Assembly (NCBI GenBank): GCA_015680685.1
Contig: MNCI01008335.1
Location: 746,233-810,232, forward strand
DNA: 64,000 bases
Origin: Gnetum montanum
Taxonomy: Eukaryota; Streptophyta; Gnetopsida; Gnetales; Gnetaceae
Direction of reading: 5' to 3'
Shown here: one piece after another, positions 1-13,900 of the stretch
Numbering within the stretch: position 1 is the first letter of the stretch
Layout: every line of letters begins with the position of its first letter
Position numbers and translations under genes: made by a program
Notes under the pieces: generated by a model
The model's input: only the letters and a program-made list of their open reading frames with translations
Databases searched by the model: none
Told to the model about the DNA's origin: nothing

Positions 1-864
1 CTGGTTTGATGTGTTGGGTTTCTCAGTCAGTTACTTTCAAGTTTTTGTACTTAACTTTTCCTAATCATTAATCATCCATGGAGCCCACAGACTCTTTGGT
101 TTGAAGTTATGCAAGGGATAAAAGACCTATGCCTTCTTTGGGGAGGACCCACTTGCATATCTTTTGGTTTGGTTAAGTTAAGTTCTTTACCCTTAGACAT
201 TGTTACAATCAAATTCTTTTTATTTACCCCATCCATGTCATCTAAATTCTACACACCTTCACAACTATTTGTAATGAATTCCTTTTTATTGTTGTGAATA
301 CCTCTTTCCACTACTCCTTGTGTCAAGCTTTTTCTGAATTCTATGGATCACTTCTCTTATTTAACTCATTCGTCAGTCTTTCCACTAACAATATCAAGCA
401 AGCAATCTATCACAATCACAACTTGGCTAGATAAAATCACCAACGAGACAAGGTATTTAGCCATTATTTATGTCTTATATATACTAATCCTTGGTTTTGT
501 TGTGATTGCAGTGGGAACCATGGACTGGAAGCAGGACTATCGTCACTAAGGAAAATGCAACCATATCACTCACGGGAGGTTGTTCATGACTGTTGGATCT
601 CTTCTACCTCTCCCTCATTCTTCTGTTGCCAAGAGGGGTTGGATGTCCTTTGGATTCGTTGGTGTTCTTTCCTAAATGTCATGAACACCAATTTTGTACA
701 TAATTGTAATATTGTATGCTTGGACACTTCTATATTTGTCTGTTTTCTCTATGTCACTCTACATGTCAGTCAAATAAGTCCATACCCCTCTAAATATATT
801 TTGTAAAGAACTTGTTCCTCTTCTTCTGTACTCAAGGACGAGTTTTCATTTAGTTGTGGGGGTA
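1..864 (+). mobile_element. 3' internal end of an Athila-like Ty3/gypsy element
   Basis: This stretch has no convincing coding sequence. It is recognisable because it matches about 55,140-56,005, the untranslated region before the 3' LTR of the better preserved element downstream. Shared landmarks in the same order include the phrases around GGGGAGGACCCACTTGCATA and AAGGACGAGTTTTCATTTAG, followed by a purine-rich GTTGTGGGGGTA that serves as polypurine tract. The left end is cut by the window edge. The short ORFs here are chance ORFs. Confidence 0.75.
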
Positions 865-1360
865 TGATAAAGTGGTTACTCTAATTATTAGAGCGGTTAT
901 AATTAAAGCAGTTATTCTAATTATTAGAGAGGTTATTCCCGGGTTACTCCCGGGTCTATAGATACAACACCCAGGCGCATAATTGGAATGATGTTTTTAG
1001 GAGTCAAGTAGCGAACCTCTTGCAGTCTATCTATTTGAAAGTTAGAATATTTTCCAAGTGCTCGCAGCAGGAAGTCTAAGTGTGAAGGGATCTTTATTCA
1101 AGCATTGATGTTCCTGAGCACACCATTATGTTGACAATAAAGATGAGTTCTTTGATTCATCCTTGCAGCACTTGAGATTTGTTTTCTTACGCATTTATAT
1201 TTTATTTCATTTTATTTTGTTTTATTTTATGCACTTTACATTTGTGTTATTAGCGTAGCAATTCATTTTGATCAATTAAGCAAATTGTTAAATTACACAA
1301 GCACGACCCCTTCGAGCATACATGTGACAAGTGAGACCGGGAAGACAATGAATAAACAAC
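865..1360 (+). mobile_element. truncated LTR of the Athila-like family
   Basis: It begins with TG directly after the polypurine tract, as does the LTR at 56,006. Shared segments include the leader containing CTCTTGCAGT, an ATTGATGTTCCT-type stretch, the AATAAAGATGA region near the expected poly(A) site and a terminal GGGAAGACAATGAA. It is shorter than the 835-bp LTR at 56,006 and breaks off at about 1,360. The right boundary is approximate. It lies about 470 bp upstream of the TTL start codon. Confidence 0.65.
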
Positions 1361-1830
1361 ATACCTTCAAGTGCAAAGCAATGTGAACTAAATGTGAACT
1401 AACCAATTGACCAACTCCCATGCTCATAATAAACGTTAATAACTAAAATATCAAAAATGTTAAATGCATAAAAAATTGTCACTTGAATTTCTTACCTTGT
1501 AAACTAATCCCACAAATGAGGAGAACAAGAAATTAAAGCCTCTTTCACCAAAGCAACCGAAGGACTGGGTACTCTTTCACTGGTAACCGTCACTTGGGTG
1601 CGTTACTTTAGGCAACCATTTTGATCAGATTATCGAATTTCTTCCCCTAAACTTTGAATATTACGTGAACTCACTTGTGCGGCTTAATATTTAATGCTCC
1701 TCATGAACTCTCTCGTACGCTGTTTAATAATCATCTTGTGCAGCGAGCAAGATGAATGAGGTGATATGTTAAAGGGTGCTGTCGTCTTTGTGAATTGAAA
1801 CTCTTCGCAGTGTGGAAGCGTACAGTGGCA
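1361..1830 (+). promoter_or_regulatory. 5' flank and probable 5' UTR of TTL
   Basis: This is single-copy-looking sequence between the LTR remnant and the start codon, so the core promoter and 5' UTR should lie here. I see AT-rich patches but no TATA box or other element I would defend. An upstream in-frame ATG at 1,795 would add 12 residues. I prefer 1,831 because the sequence after it aligns directly with the N-terminus of plant TTL proteins. Confidence 0.4.
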
Positions 1831-1971
1831 ATGGATTCTCTGCGTCTCGTGGAAGAAGATTTTCTCGCTTGCTGTGGTAGTACTAAATTCGCTGCAGAAA
1901 TGGCAAAGGCTAGATCACAATACAATCTCACAGAAGCTGTGGAAATGTCGAGGGAAATCTGGTTTAACGAG
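1831..1971 (+). CDS. TTL: TTL exon 1
   Basis: Codons 1-47 encode the N-terminus of the decarboxylase domain, including the CCGS and REIWFNE motifs of plant TTLs. The exon ends in phase 0 at GAG, followed by GCGAGG. Only a GC donor at 1,972 keeps the frame with exon 2, because the nearby GT at 1,977 would shift it. Confidence 0.88.
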
Positions 1972-4900
1972 GCGAGGTTTTTAACCTAGTTTTCCCAATT
2001 TTCGGATCATAGCTGTTAATGCGTTGTTGCATGAAATATTGGTCAAGTTGGATAAAATTGTTTTAGTCTGTTCTCAGATTGATGTTCATGGATGGCTGGA
2101 AGCGTTCTCGGCACACCCCCAAATTGGTGATAAGCATGTTCTTAAAAACAGCACGGAAACGGCCAAAGAGTACGCAAATTTTCTTAGATTAATCCTAACT
2201 TAACTTCCGAGTAGCCTAACCGGTAGTTGCTTTCGTTTATGGATTCAAATTGGTTTTCCTGGATGCATTCCACATGTTTCTCTTCGCCGATTTTCCCTGG
2301 GACCTGATTTTTGTGCTAAGTCCCTTCTGCAAAATAAACGAATAATCATTTATTTGGAAGTGCTGTGGACAATGGAAATAGAATTAGGATATGGATGAAT
2401 GTTGTATAGAAATCGATTCATTTTCTTTTTGGAATAAAGTCGGTGTTTATCTCTGCGCTCATTTTATTGTCTAAAATTTTCGTTTGTAGGATAAGTAGCC
2501 ACAGTTTATATTTGTATTTTAGAAAAATATTTGTATTTTAGAATAATTAGAATGTTATTATTGTTGTAGTTATTGGTTTGACTTATGGGTTGCTATCTGG
2601 GTTGGTAAGTCAGTTACTTGTTGTAATGATAGATGGAGCGAAGGAGAACAGTCCGTAGCAATTAATACGGCCACAGATTCAACTCTGCAGGTGAAGATGC
2701 ATCTGAGCTTTGGTTTGTGGCAAGCATTCCTTAGGTCTTGTCTTCATTTTAATAGATGGAAAATAAGGGTTTGTTTTGTTTTTTAATTTCAATAGATGAA
2801 AATAGGTTCTGTTGTTCGGAAGTTTAAGGCATAAAAGATAGTTCAAGTAGAGGTGTTTATGTTTTCTATTGTATTCCATTTCATAGTTGTTATCAAAGTT
2901 CTGATTTTAGCAAACTTCAGGTAATTGTTACTGTTATCCTTCTGTTGTGGCACATAAGTGGTCTTGCATCGTATTTGTTCAATTTTCAGATAACCGAATC
3001 AAGGTGCTGGAAATTGTCATTTCTTTTTCATTTTCTTTTTTGAAAAGGTTATATATATATGGAAACATGATTAGCGGTACACCCAGAAAATTCTTGAGAT
3101 CTTAGAGATCAACCAAAGAGCACAGTTAAGGGTCAGTTCCATATTTATCCGGTCTAAGGAAAACAGTATGACCCTCAAGATAACAACCTTTTCTTAACCT
3201 CAGTTTACCGCTCTTATTGTCGCTGGTTTCAAGGACTTGGGCACTTGAATCCCATTCTATAATCTGTATTCTCTGTTCAGCATTTTACTGGTAAACATCA
3301 CACACACTATGGATATTTCAGACTTTCAGCACTCTAAAAAATTTGGCAGTTTTATATCCTTCCAAATTCCAAAAATCACATGCTTGCATAGCACTTCAAA
3401 ATCTATATCCATTTTGCTGTCAAATTTTGTGAAATTTTTGGCAATCATAAATGCTAATTGGTGGCTGTCTGAAGTGCATTTTCGACATATGCGTAATTGT
3501 AAAGCATGCAACAAGATATTGTTATCGTTACTTTTTATGTTCTTAGAAGAACAACATTGATTAATCATCAACAATTTTCATTTCATCACGTTGTCTATAT
3601 CAGAAATTTCCTTTTTATGTTGCCATATCAAAAATATGGGAACGTTAGGTATAAGAAGTGCCTTTTCCAATGTGTAGTATTCTTATTTATTTGGCCTAAA
3701 AAATAGTTTTCCATAAGCAAACCAAACCATCATGTTATTTTGTACAATAATCTTTCATTCATGTAAATACTTTTCAATTCCCTTCCATATTTCTGTAGCA
3801 TTATTTGTTTTTCATTTGATGATTTAATTTTGTTACCTTTAGCTTGTTAGAGTTGGCACAATGGAAGCTTTGGGGATGCATGGAGGCCAGTCCCATAGTT
3901 TGGAATTTGTAATTTACATAATCTATAAATTTGGCTTGATCGCAAGTCATGGTGCCTAACCACGGGTTGTGGTTAGTGTCAAGGCTAAAAAATAGTGATG
4001 ATGAGTGGTGGTTGGCTTGTCGTTTGCCCAGCATGAGTTGTGGTGGCATTGTGGGGGCTTGACCATGTGTCATGGTTAGGTTGTGGTAGCCGCTAAAGTT
4101 GCTTCTCTGTTGCTCTCAGCGTGTTGAACTGATTTGCCTTGATCATGAGTTGTGGGTCACTTGTGGTTGCATGCTCATGGGTTGTGATCAGGTTGTGGTG
4201 GCCTTTGAACCTTTAATTCTGTTGCTCTGTGCTCTTGTATGCAAATTGTTAAGACCACAAGTCAATGTGGCCTTGTTTTGTAATACCACAAGTTGTGGTG
4301 GCCAAAACAGAGGCATTTTTACTCTGTGCATACCACAAGTGGAGCATTGGTTGTGGTCGGAACTTTGTGCTGACTACAAGTTGTGGTTTGGTTGTGGTTT
4401 TGCTGAAAAACAAAATAAAGAGTCACACCATCAAATTGATGAAGGATTTGATGAAATTAAAGCTAGAACTGGCTTGGAAATAGTATTTGGAGCTTACATC
4501 CTGTGTTGCATGGGCTGGATTTAGTCAATAAACTTGGTAAAGGGCTACATGAGATAGAATTTAGAAGGCAAATGAACTTCTCCGTGAATGGGCAGCTCAA
4601 CATGAAAATTTGGGAACAAATTGGATTTGTATGTGCACATAGAGTACTCAGAAATATGCTAAGACATTAGAGGCTTCTTCTAGAGTCATTGGGAGGCCAC
4701 TTACATACATTTAAACATCAAAATTAACATGTCCTTTGACATATACAAAAAAGGGCTTCCGTGAAACATAAAATGCTCATGATTTGACACAAAACTATGA
4801 ATTGAAATGGGGCTTACATGACATGAAAAGTTCTCAGAAATGTAGAGCATGAGAACTTTAAGCGTTGAAAGGCTTGGAATTGTTGAATTCTTACATAGAA

Positions 4901-7900
4901 CATCATAAATAGAGATTAAACTACAGCTATTGTGATGGGCTCTTATCTTCAAATAAAACCTGCCTGAAAATACATGCAAAAAAACCTCTAATCTCTACTC
5001 ATATTCTTCATAAGCAACTTTGTACGTGCCCAACTAACATATTGGAGTAAAAAGCAATGACATGCATCACTTAAACTTCATAATTAGAGTGACTTTCAAG
5101 ACAATGGACATGCATAAATATTTCTACAAACACTTGATCCTACAATATTCATATATCTAATGTATGCAAAATAAGAGAGTAAACATGGCCAAATTAAACA
5201 CAAATGAAAGGGCCATGAGAGAGTGAAATGTAGCATCCCTGAGATGCATGAGCTCCTTCAACTTGAACAAATTCTTGTGAGAAAATGATGAGAGTTTGAG
5301 TATGAGAGTTGCGAGAGCATTGAGTTGTGATAATGAGGGAATTGTGTGATAGCATTATGAGAAATTCATGAATTAGGGCCTGCTATGGGAGAGCTTAGAT
5401 TTGAGAGAAGCAATTGCTGCAAGAATGCAAGAAGGTTGCTCTTCATGGAGCTTGAATGGAGAAACTAGAACACCCTTTCAAATGGATAAACAATTGCATG
5501 AAAGAAGGAAGAAAAGCTTGAGGAGAGACATCCTCACTTCATTGCTCAATGTTCAAATCCTATGCTCTACTTATAACTTGAAGAGTGAAGAGGATTTGCA
5601 ATGACTTTTTATGTGGGACCAACTTTTCTCCTCTTTGCTTTTGTCTTCCAGCACAAACTATGCTTTCTTAAGGTTTTCTTAGCTATTTTTCTTGGCTTTC
5701 TTGTCTTCTTTGATACATTACTTCAAAACATAGAAACACAAACATCTAAATGATAATGGAGGGATGAAGAAATAACAAAGACAAAGTTTGAGCATTGCTT
5801 AAAATCTTGACATAGCTATATGCCACTTTATCCACACTTTTATCTTGTGAAGATCAAAATTTCATGAATTTAGTGTTTGGCATAGTTTTATCTTGCCATA
5901 CATAAATATCTTGTAAATATACTCTCTCCTAAGGTTTTCAAGCATGTCTATTGTGGTTCTGTTGTATGAACTATGAATCACCTACAATATATTGGAGAGA
6001 ATAAAAAACATACACAGAAAATAGCCTAGGAAGTAGAGCGTAGAAAACTACTTTGGTATGAATAGAATGAAATTTAGGAACATGATACACTACATCTGAA
6101 ACAAAGGTGTCATATTCATATTACCTTCTTCAAAAAATTCTTTTTTTTTTCAATTAGTTTTTAACAGGAATGCTATTATTATCCTTTAGATGCTTCCTGA
6201 ATATTCTGCGAGGAAAAAGTCTTGGAAGCAAAAGGAAACAACAAGGCTTCTTTCTTCTGTTTTGCCATCTATGTGGGTAGGAGGGTGAGAACACTTAGCC
6301 TTTAGTGATAGAAATCCAAATCCATAGTTTAGTAGAAAGTTTTTCCTAGATGACCTAAGAAACAAGAAGTCAAAACCTCTATGAAAAGCTAGATCCTTGT
6401 TTATTTGTAATTTCTTTAAATCATTTTCAATTGTTTTTTTCCGTCTTTTTTGGTCTTCATTTTAGTGGTTTTCTTGGAACAGTGATGTAGCAACCTTTTT
6501 TTATAGGCTTGTTATCTGATCTTCTTTGCATATGCCTAAACTATCTAAGATGACATTTGTGTAACTTATTTGAAATAGAAGCCACTTTAAGTCTTCCTCT
6601 AATGTTTGTACTATGTAATTTATCTCTTTTGGTAACATTCAACATCCATCTAAGCATTCACACTTTTGCCATACTGATTTTCTGTTCATGTTTCTTTTGT
6701 ATTGCTCAACATTTAGCACCATATAAGGTAGCATGCTTGATTGCTATCTTATAAATTTTCTTCTTTAGTTTCATTAAGATTCTTTTATCACTTTGAGCAC
6801 CACTAGTCTGTCTCCATTTTGACTATCTTGCCTCAATCCTATTTCTTATGTCTTTATCAATTTCACCATTTGATTAGAGCATTGATCCTAGGTAGTAAAT
6901 TTTTTTTGCAATGAGGGTCTTTTTGACCTTAATTTGTCATTTGTATTTCACCATTGTTTATACTATTATTAAAATTGCATTCCATATATTTTATCTTAAA
7001 TTTACTAATTTTTAAACCTTTTGATTCTAGAGGATGTCTCCACTTCTCCATTTTAGAAGCAATATTTTTTGGAGCTGTATCTACTAATATAATATTATCT
7101 GCAAATAACATACACCAAGGGATTTCATCCTATATTTCCTTTGTTGATTTATTCATAACAATGGCAAATAAGTACAAGCTAAGTGTAAGTCCTTGATGGA
7201 GATTAACTGTGATTGAAAAATCAGATGTGATTCCACAAGCTGTTCTAATTTTAGTGGTAGCTCCTTCATACATATCTTGAATCACTTTAATATATTTATT
7301 AGGGATGTTTTTCTTTTGCAAGGCCTATCAAATAATATCTCTAAGCAGTCCATCATATGCTTTTTCCAAGTCAATGCAGATCATATGTGGATTTTCTCTA
7401 TGTTTACTGAATTTCTCCATTAATTGTTGTATTAAAAAAATAGCCTCTATGGTATATCTCCCTAGCATAAATCCAAATTGATTTTTTGATATTGTTTATT
7501 CAAGTCTAAAATGTTACTTTATGACTCTCTCCTAAAGCTTTATAGAATGGCTTATTAGCTTGATCCCTCTGTAGTTTGCACAATTTTGCACATCTTCTAT
7601 TTTATTGTAGCAAAAAAATTGACAAAACTAAAAATGCAGACCAAAGCAAGACATCATAAAGAAATATTCATGGTAAAACAATTCAGTGTAAAAGGAGACA
7701 TCCATAGGAAATCAAGTTAATCTAATTTCTAATATGGAATTGAGTAGACATCTCACCTCTCCTCCCTCTGTTAAATAGCCTCTAGCACCCAAAAATCATG
7801 TGCAATCAATTAAGTGAATTGCAAAAGTCATATCCCAAAGTCAAGGATATCAATCAGACTTTGCTCCCCAATCAATTAGGGGTGAATAACTACAATCAGT

Positions 7901-10900
7901 TACAATGAAATTAATTCCTCACAATTAGAGAAAATGTAGGAAATGGTAGAGATTTGGCTTTACTAAATACATAACGATCTCCCACTTGAAGTCAAATATG
8001 CATTGCTTTCCAAATTCATTTGTTATGTATCTATCAGTCTAATCTTTATCTTGTAAAACAGTCTTCTGTGCAGAAATTGTTTTTGTAAATATGTTAGCTG
8101 CATTCTCATCTGTATGGACCCTTTTTAGTTCCAAAATCTTTTATTCAATTGCTTGTCTTATGAAATTATATCGTTCATTTATATGCTTAGTCCTTGCCTG
8201 AAATGCAATATTGTTTGCTAAGATATATGGCTTCTGCTATCACATAACAAGTCATATGATTTTCACTTCTTGCCCAACTTATTTATGAAACTCCTAACTG
8301 CTTCATCTCTTTGCAAGACTCTGCTAGTACTCTAACTCTGATTCTTTAGAAGATAAAGCAACACCATTTTGCAACCTAGACATCCAACTGATAGCTCCTC
8401 CTTTAAGAGTATAAATGTACCATGTTATAAACTCCATGTTATCAATATTGCCTCCATTATTTTCATCTACATATCCAACAAGTTGCAAATCAGACTCATC
8501 AAAATATAAACAATGAGATTTAGTACCTTGTAAATACCAAGGTATCCACTCAACAATGTTCCAATGTTCTGTGTAGAGCATAGTAGACATAAAACTTGTA
8601 CTCTGTCCCTTTTTATTGATACGATGCCGCATTGATATACTCTTCTTGACTTAACCGTAACTTTCTTTGTACTTTGTCCTGTTGTAGCGGCATCCCCAAA
8701 ATTTATTTTGTTGTACCCAAATCTTTTATTGCAAATTTTTGGGATATGTTAAATTTCAAGCTTTTGATTTCAGCCATATCTTCTCAGCAATTAACATATC
8801 ATCAACATATAATAAAAGGATCATGAAATTATTGGATATATTTCTTTAAAATAAATAGTTTGGTTTGTTAGAGTATGCGTTCTTGATTTCAAAGAATTTT
8901 TCGTTATTACGAATCTGAATATGTCACACTGTGTTAGTGTTATATATAAACTTAAGATGATTGTTAGTGGTAAACTAAAAGACATGACTCGTAATTGAAG
9001 AGTCAATAAATTTTCCTGTGGAAGTATAGAGGAGAGGGACATGAAATCCCAGTATCATCAATTCTGATTACAAAAAATAGTCTATCATTACCAACTGTAG
9101 TCGATACCTTTCATGGTGATACTAGTGATGATTGACAATTGAGATGGTGATTGGCTATCGGGGTTGTTACTGTGTTATATATGTTTTATATTCATTACAT
9201 ATCACAAATTTGATTTGTGGTGTTTCGCTGTAGTGTTTTCTAGTCACAGTTTAGGTTTTTTGTTAATGTTGATCTAAATTTTTACAGTTCTCTTTGATAT
9301 TTATTATAGCTTTTCTTATGCATTTATGATTTTACCAATACGTTTTAGTGTTTACATTCTCTCACCTTGTAGATCCATATCCATGGTTGTTAATTTTTCT
9401 TAATAATTTGAACTTTATGTAAGACCCTATAATGTTTGTCAATTCATTCTCTACCTGTTTGTGTTTTCCTCACTTCATTATACCATCTTTATGGCTATAA
9501 TTGTGAATCAATATGTCCGTGGTTGTGTTTTTTATTATATAGTTTGACACTTTGTTCAACTCTCAAATGTTTGTCATTACCTATTTTGCATGCTAACAAC
9601 ATTAGTTGTACTATATAACATCTATATTCTTTCATCATAGACTTTCATGTCTATGGTGTTCATTTCATCTTATGGCTTAACTTCATGTCAAACTCTTAAC
9701 ATGTTAATATCAAGTAAATTGGTTTACCACCTTCTGTGGACCTTAATTTCTAGCTCACCGTTTTTAGGGAAAACTCACCGTTTTTAGGGAAAAGTATATT
9801 ATATAAAGAGGAAGTGTTGATGAAGAATGTCTATAATTGAATTTAAATGATGATGGAATAGATTGAGAGTTGAACGACGGTAGATAGAAGCAGCAATTGT
9901 GAGTAATGAGAGTAATTTGAGAGTGAAATTGGGAGTAATTTGAGAATAATGTGAGAGATAATTTGCAAGTCTTTAATTGGTGTGATTACTGAATGTAATT
10001 ACAATGAATAAGACCTATATATTTCTAGAATTTGAATGAGGCCAAAGTTGCCATGATGAATAGACTTCATTCCCATAGGCTAAACGAATAAGAAAGACTT
10101 TTCTTTAGTGATTGGGGCCAATGATTTTTAACAAGGAAATTAACCATATTTTGACAATTAACTGCCACTATGTTTTTCATGGCAAGCCAAGTTGATTCAC
10201 AATACTGCTTTTCATGATATGTGGTGAGTAATTGCTACAAAGCAGATCAATTGCTGATTCGAACCAATTTTTTCAGGGAAAATATAAAATAGAAAAAATT
10301 AGATTAGAGAAAAAATAATTAATAAAAATAAACTTTAACAGAATCCACAAGCACTAGAAAATATTCTAGTGTGGTGTCACGAAAAAGATAATTCCATTTA
10401 TAAAAGAACAAATAAAACAATATGCAAGCCACCATCCACATTCCTTTTCTCGATATATAACTAAACAGCATTGTTCCAGTTATAATTCCTTTGAAATTTT
10501 GTAGCATCTCTCTAAAGAAACAAAGTAGTAACCAATACTGATGTTGGTCTCTGTGACCTTTGTCGAAAAACTCTAAAATTTCGTTTTTGCCATAGCACAA
10601 ACCAAATAAACTATAGGAGTGTTGTCCACACCTTACCTCATGGTTCTCTATAATAATGTTGTCAAGCCAACACAAAATTATTAATAGAATTAGTTGCAGG
10701 TTATGACCTATGAGCACTATACTTGAACTCATTCTAAATTTTCTTGAATAAATAGGCAATTTATAAATAGATGATTAACACTTTTTAGAACATAAGGTCC
10801 AACTTGGATTCTTTATAATGTTCCTCTTTGCAAGATATTGACAAGTGGGTAATTTTTCATAAAGCTTTTTACTAGCAAAGAGACGCATGTAAGGAGTGAA

Positions 10901-13900
10901 AATGGGATCCTATATGTTCATTGAATATTGCACTCTTTCCACAGGGCATAAAGTGGTATAAGCATGCATTATGGAGTATTTTGATCTATCACACCACTTC
11001 CATTATTGATTGTGCAAAGAAATATGTTAACAAAACCAATATCTTATAGACTGAAACTCTCTTTAAATTGGGAAGGGATTAGTAATATTAGGAGCATTAA
11101 CAAAGTGAAAACCATGGTACAAGTACCTTACTTTCATCGCTTGAACCCACAGTCTATTTGAAACATAAAGTTGCCAAGCAGTGTTCCCTCTTTGACTTCT
11201 TGCTTGATGAAGTAGTACTTTATGTCAATGTGTTTGGATTTTTTATGGAGGACATGTTCTTTTGAAAGCATAAGAGTAATAGAATTTTCACATAGCAACC
11301 TTGAATCCTAGTTGTGTAATTAGCTTCTTCAACCATAATATTTGTTGAACACATTCAGCTATGGCTATGAACTTAGCCTTACATGTTGATACTTACAAAA
11401 TATTATTTTTTAACTTTACAATAGATAGGATTTGAGCCATGAAAAATGATAGCCTCAGATGTAGATTTTCTGTCATCCTTGTCTTGCCCCAATTGATGTC
11501 GGAAAAAAGCATGAAGTTTGGTGTCCCCTTTGATGAATTTCAGGCCATCATCATATGTAGCTTTCACATAATATAGTATATGCTCAAGGGAATGAAGTTG
11601 AGAACCTCTTGGCTCTTGCATAAATCCGGATAAGAATGAAGTAGCAAATTCCAAGTCATGTCATGTATGATAGAAAATGTAAAGATACAACCATATCTCT
11701 ATATAGTGAAGCATCTACTAATGGAGGTTTATTGTTTGTTTCTAATTTCATGTTTTGAGGTAAAGGAACTCTTGCTGGTTTTTCATCTAGCATCTCATAC
11801 TTCTCTCAAATAAACTTTGTATACTTAGTTTGATGAATTTTGGGATCCTCCTTTATCTTGATCAATTTGAATATTAATAAGATGCTTAAGTTTTCCCAAA
11901 TCTTTTATCTCTTTGATTAATTTGTCATAAATGTTTGTGAAAACCAAATCATCAACATACCATGATACGATAATGAAATCAACACCATCTTGCTTATAAT
12001 GAAGAGTTGGGTCAAACATGCAGACCTTGTAAATTTTCTTCAATGAAAACTCATGGATCCTACGAAACCATGCCTTAGGTGCTTGTTTCAGTCCATACAA
12101 ACTTTATTTAGTTTACATACCTTATTTTTTAAATCTTATTTCACATATCCTTCAGGTTGATATACATAAACTTTGATCTTATTTCACATATACTTCAGGT
12201 TGATAGACATAAACTTCTTCATCATGAACTCCATTTATGAATGCTGAATTGACATCCATATGAAGCAACTTCAATTCATGATGAGCAGCATTAGAAAGTA
12301 TCAATTTGGTTGTTTCAAACCTGGCCACCGGTGCAAATATTTCTTTATAATCAATGTGCTTATCCTGTTTGAATCCTCTTGCTAATAGTCTTGCTTTATG
12401 TGTTGTCACTTTAACTTTCTCCATATATTTTATATTGGATAACCATTTGCATTCAATGATCTTCTTACTTTTAGGCTTGGCTACTAATTCCCATGTGTTC
12501 TTTGTCATAGCTTTGTATTCCTTATCCATAGCATCTTTCTACACTTCAATTTTCATGGCTTCTTCAATGTTTGATGATTCATTTAAAAGAGTTGAATATG
12601 CAATATTGGATATGGCCTTAGATCCTGTAGTTCTATTGTCAAAATTAGGGTCAAGCATTTGGGATGAAGGATAGTCTTTTTGAACCTAGTCTTGGATTGT
12701 ATATATATTCTAATTTTTGTGATTTTTCTTTAAAATCAGCAAGTCCAAATTTTGTTTTATCAAATATAACATCTCTTTACATGTGCCATTTATACCCAAT
12801 AGGATCATAGCATTTGTAGCCACTAGTCTTTGAATCCTCTATTGTCCAACTTGTCCAAGAATTGCTTTGGAATTTTGACATAACAATGATAACCAGATAT
12901 TTTCTATGTGAGAAACATTGGGCACATTTGCCATGGTTATATAGTTATGCAGTTATTATTCTTATGTCTGCTTAATTGTTTTTTGCCTTTATTTTGTACT
13001 GTCTATAATTTACTATAAAAAAATCTTTAAAAGCTTTTATTTTACATATTGTTTATTTTTCGAATAGCTTTTTTCCAAATTTTTGCTGACTTTTTAAAGC
13101 AGTGAACAAAATTGTATGGGCGACTTTTTAATCTTTGGTATGCGCTATTTAAAATATCTTTTACAACACCCCGGGGCTCATTTGTCTAATTAAAATAAAA
13201 TAAAAGGCTTACACTAAACAGAAAATTTTAGCTATCGCTTTTCGAGCAGCTTCACCCCTATGTAACGTACGTATTTCTAATGGACACAACTCTATATGAC
13301 CTTAACGGCGGTCAAGACTTTTTAGTAGTAGCCGTTCTCAACACCAGTCTACTAGATATGACATCTTTGTTTTCTCTTTCTCTGCTCAAATATTTTTTAT
13401 TTATTGTGAAAATAAAACACTTATTATTTCAGGTTTCTATGCATAGATGGGTTACTTTTAATATGTTTGTGGAATGGGTGCTTACCGTTGAAACTGACTT
13501 TAAAATAAATGTTATGCAGGAGCTAGCTCAATGTAATAAGGCATACAAAGAGAAGTTTGGGTTCATTTTCTTGATTTGTGCCTCTGGGAAGAGCACTTCA
13601 GAAATACTTGAAGCATTGAAGGTAAAATTCAAGGGAGATGCTTTGAAGGCTCAACAATTTGACATTGTGCAAGTCTTGTCCATAGTCTAGACATGCATTT
13701 CTGGTGATGAAATAGCGGTGGTCAGTTGAAAAAAATTAAGGATTAAATGTCAAAGAAGACGAAACAGTGAGTAGACACAGAATTCAAGTAACAAAGCGCA
13801 TAGGAAATAACGCAGAGTTTTATTTCAAAGCATTAATAGAGATAACAACCACTAGAGAAAGTATATTTTTCTTTTAGATGATGAAACCGTGTTTTCTTCT

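Noticed and set aside
1795-1830. Upstream in-frame ATG giving a 12-residue extension of TTL
   Set aside because: The extension matches nothing in the family, and the downstream ATG at 1,831 starts where the conserved N-terminus begins. It cannot be excluded without transcript data.
4099-4524. 141-codon plus-strand ORF
   Set aside because: It lies in the TTGTGGT repeat cluster, is Cys/Leu/Val-rich by repeat composition and has no domain resemblance.
10319-10759. 146-codon minus-strand ORF in intron 3
   Set aside because: Its AT-rich, hydrophobic translation has no recognisable motif, and there is no support from neighbours.
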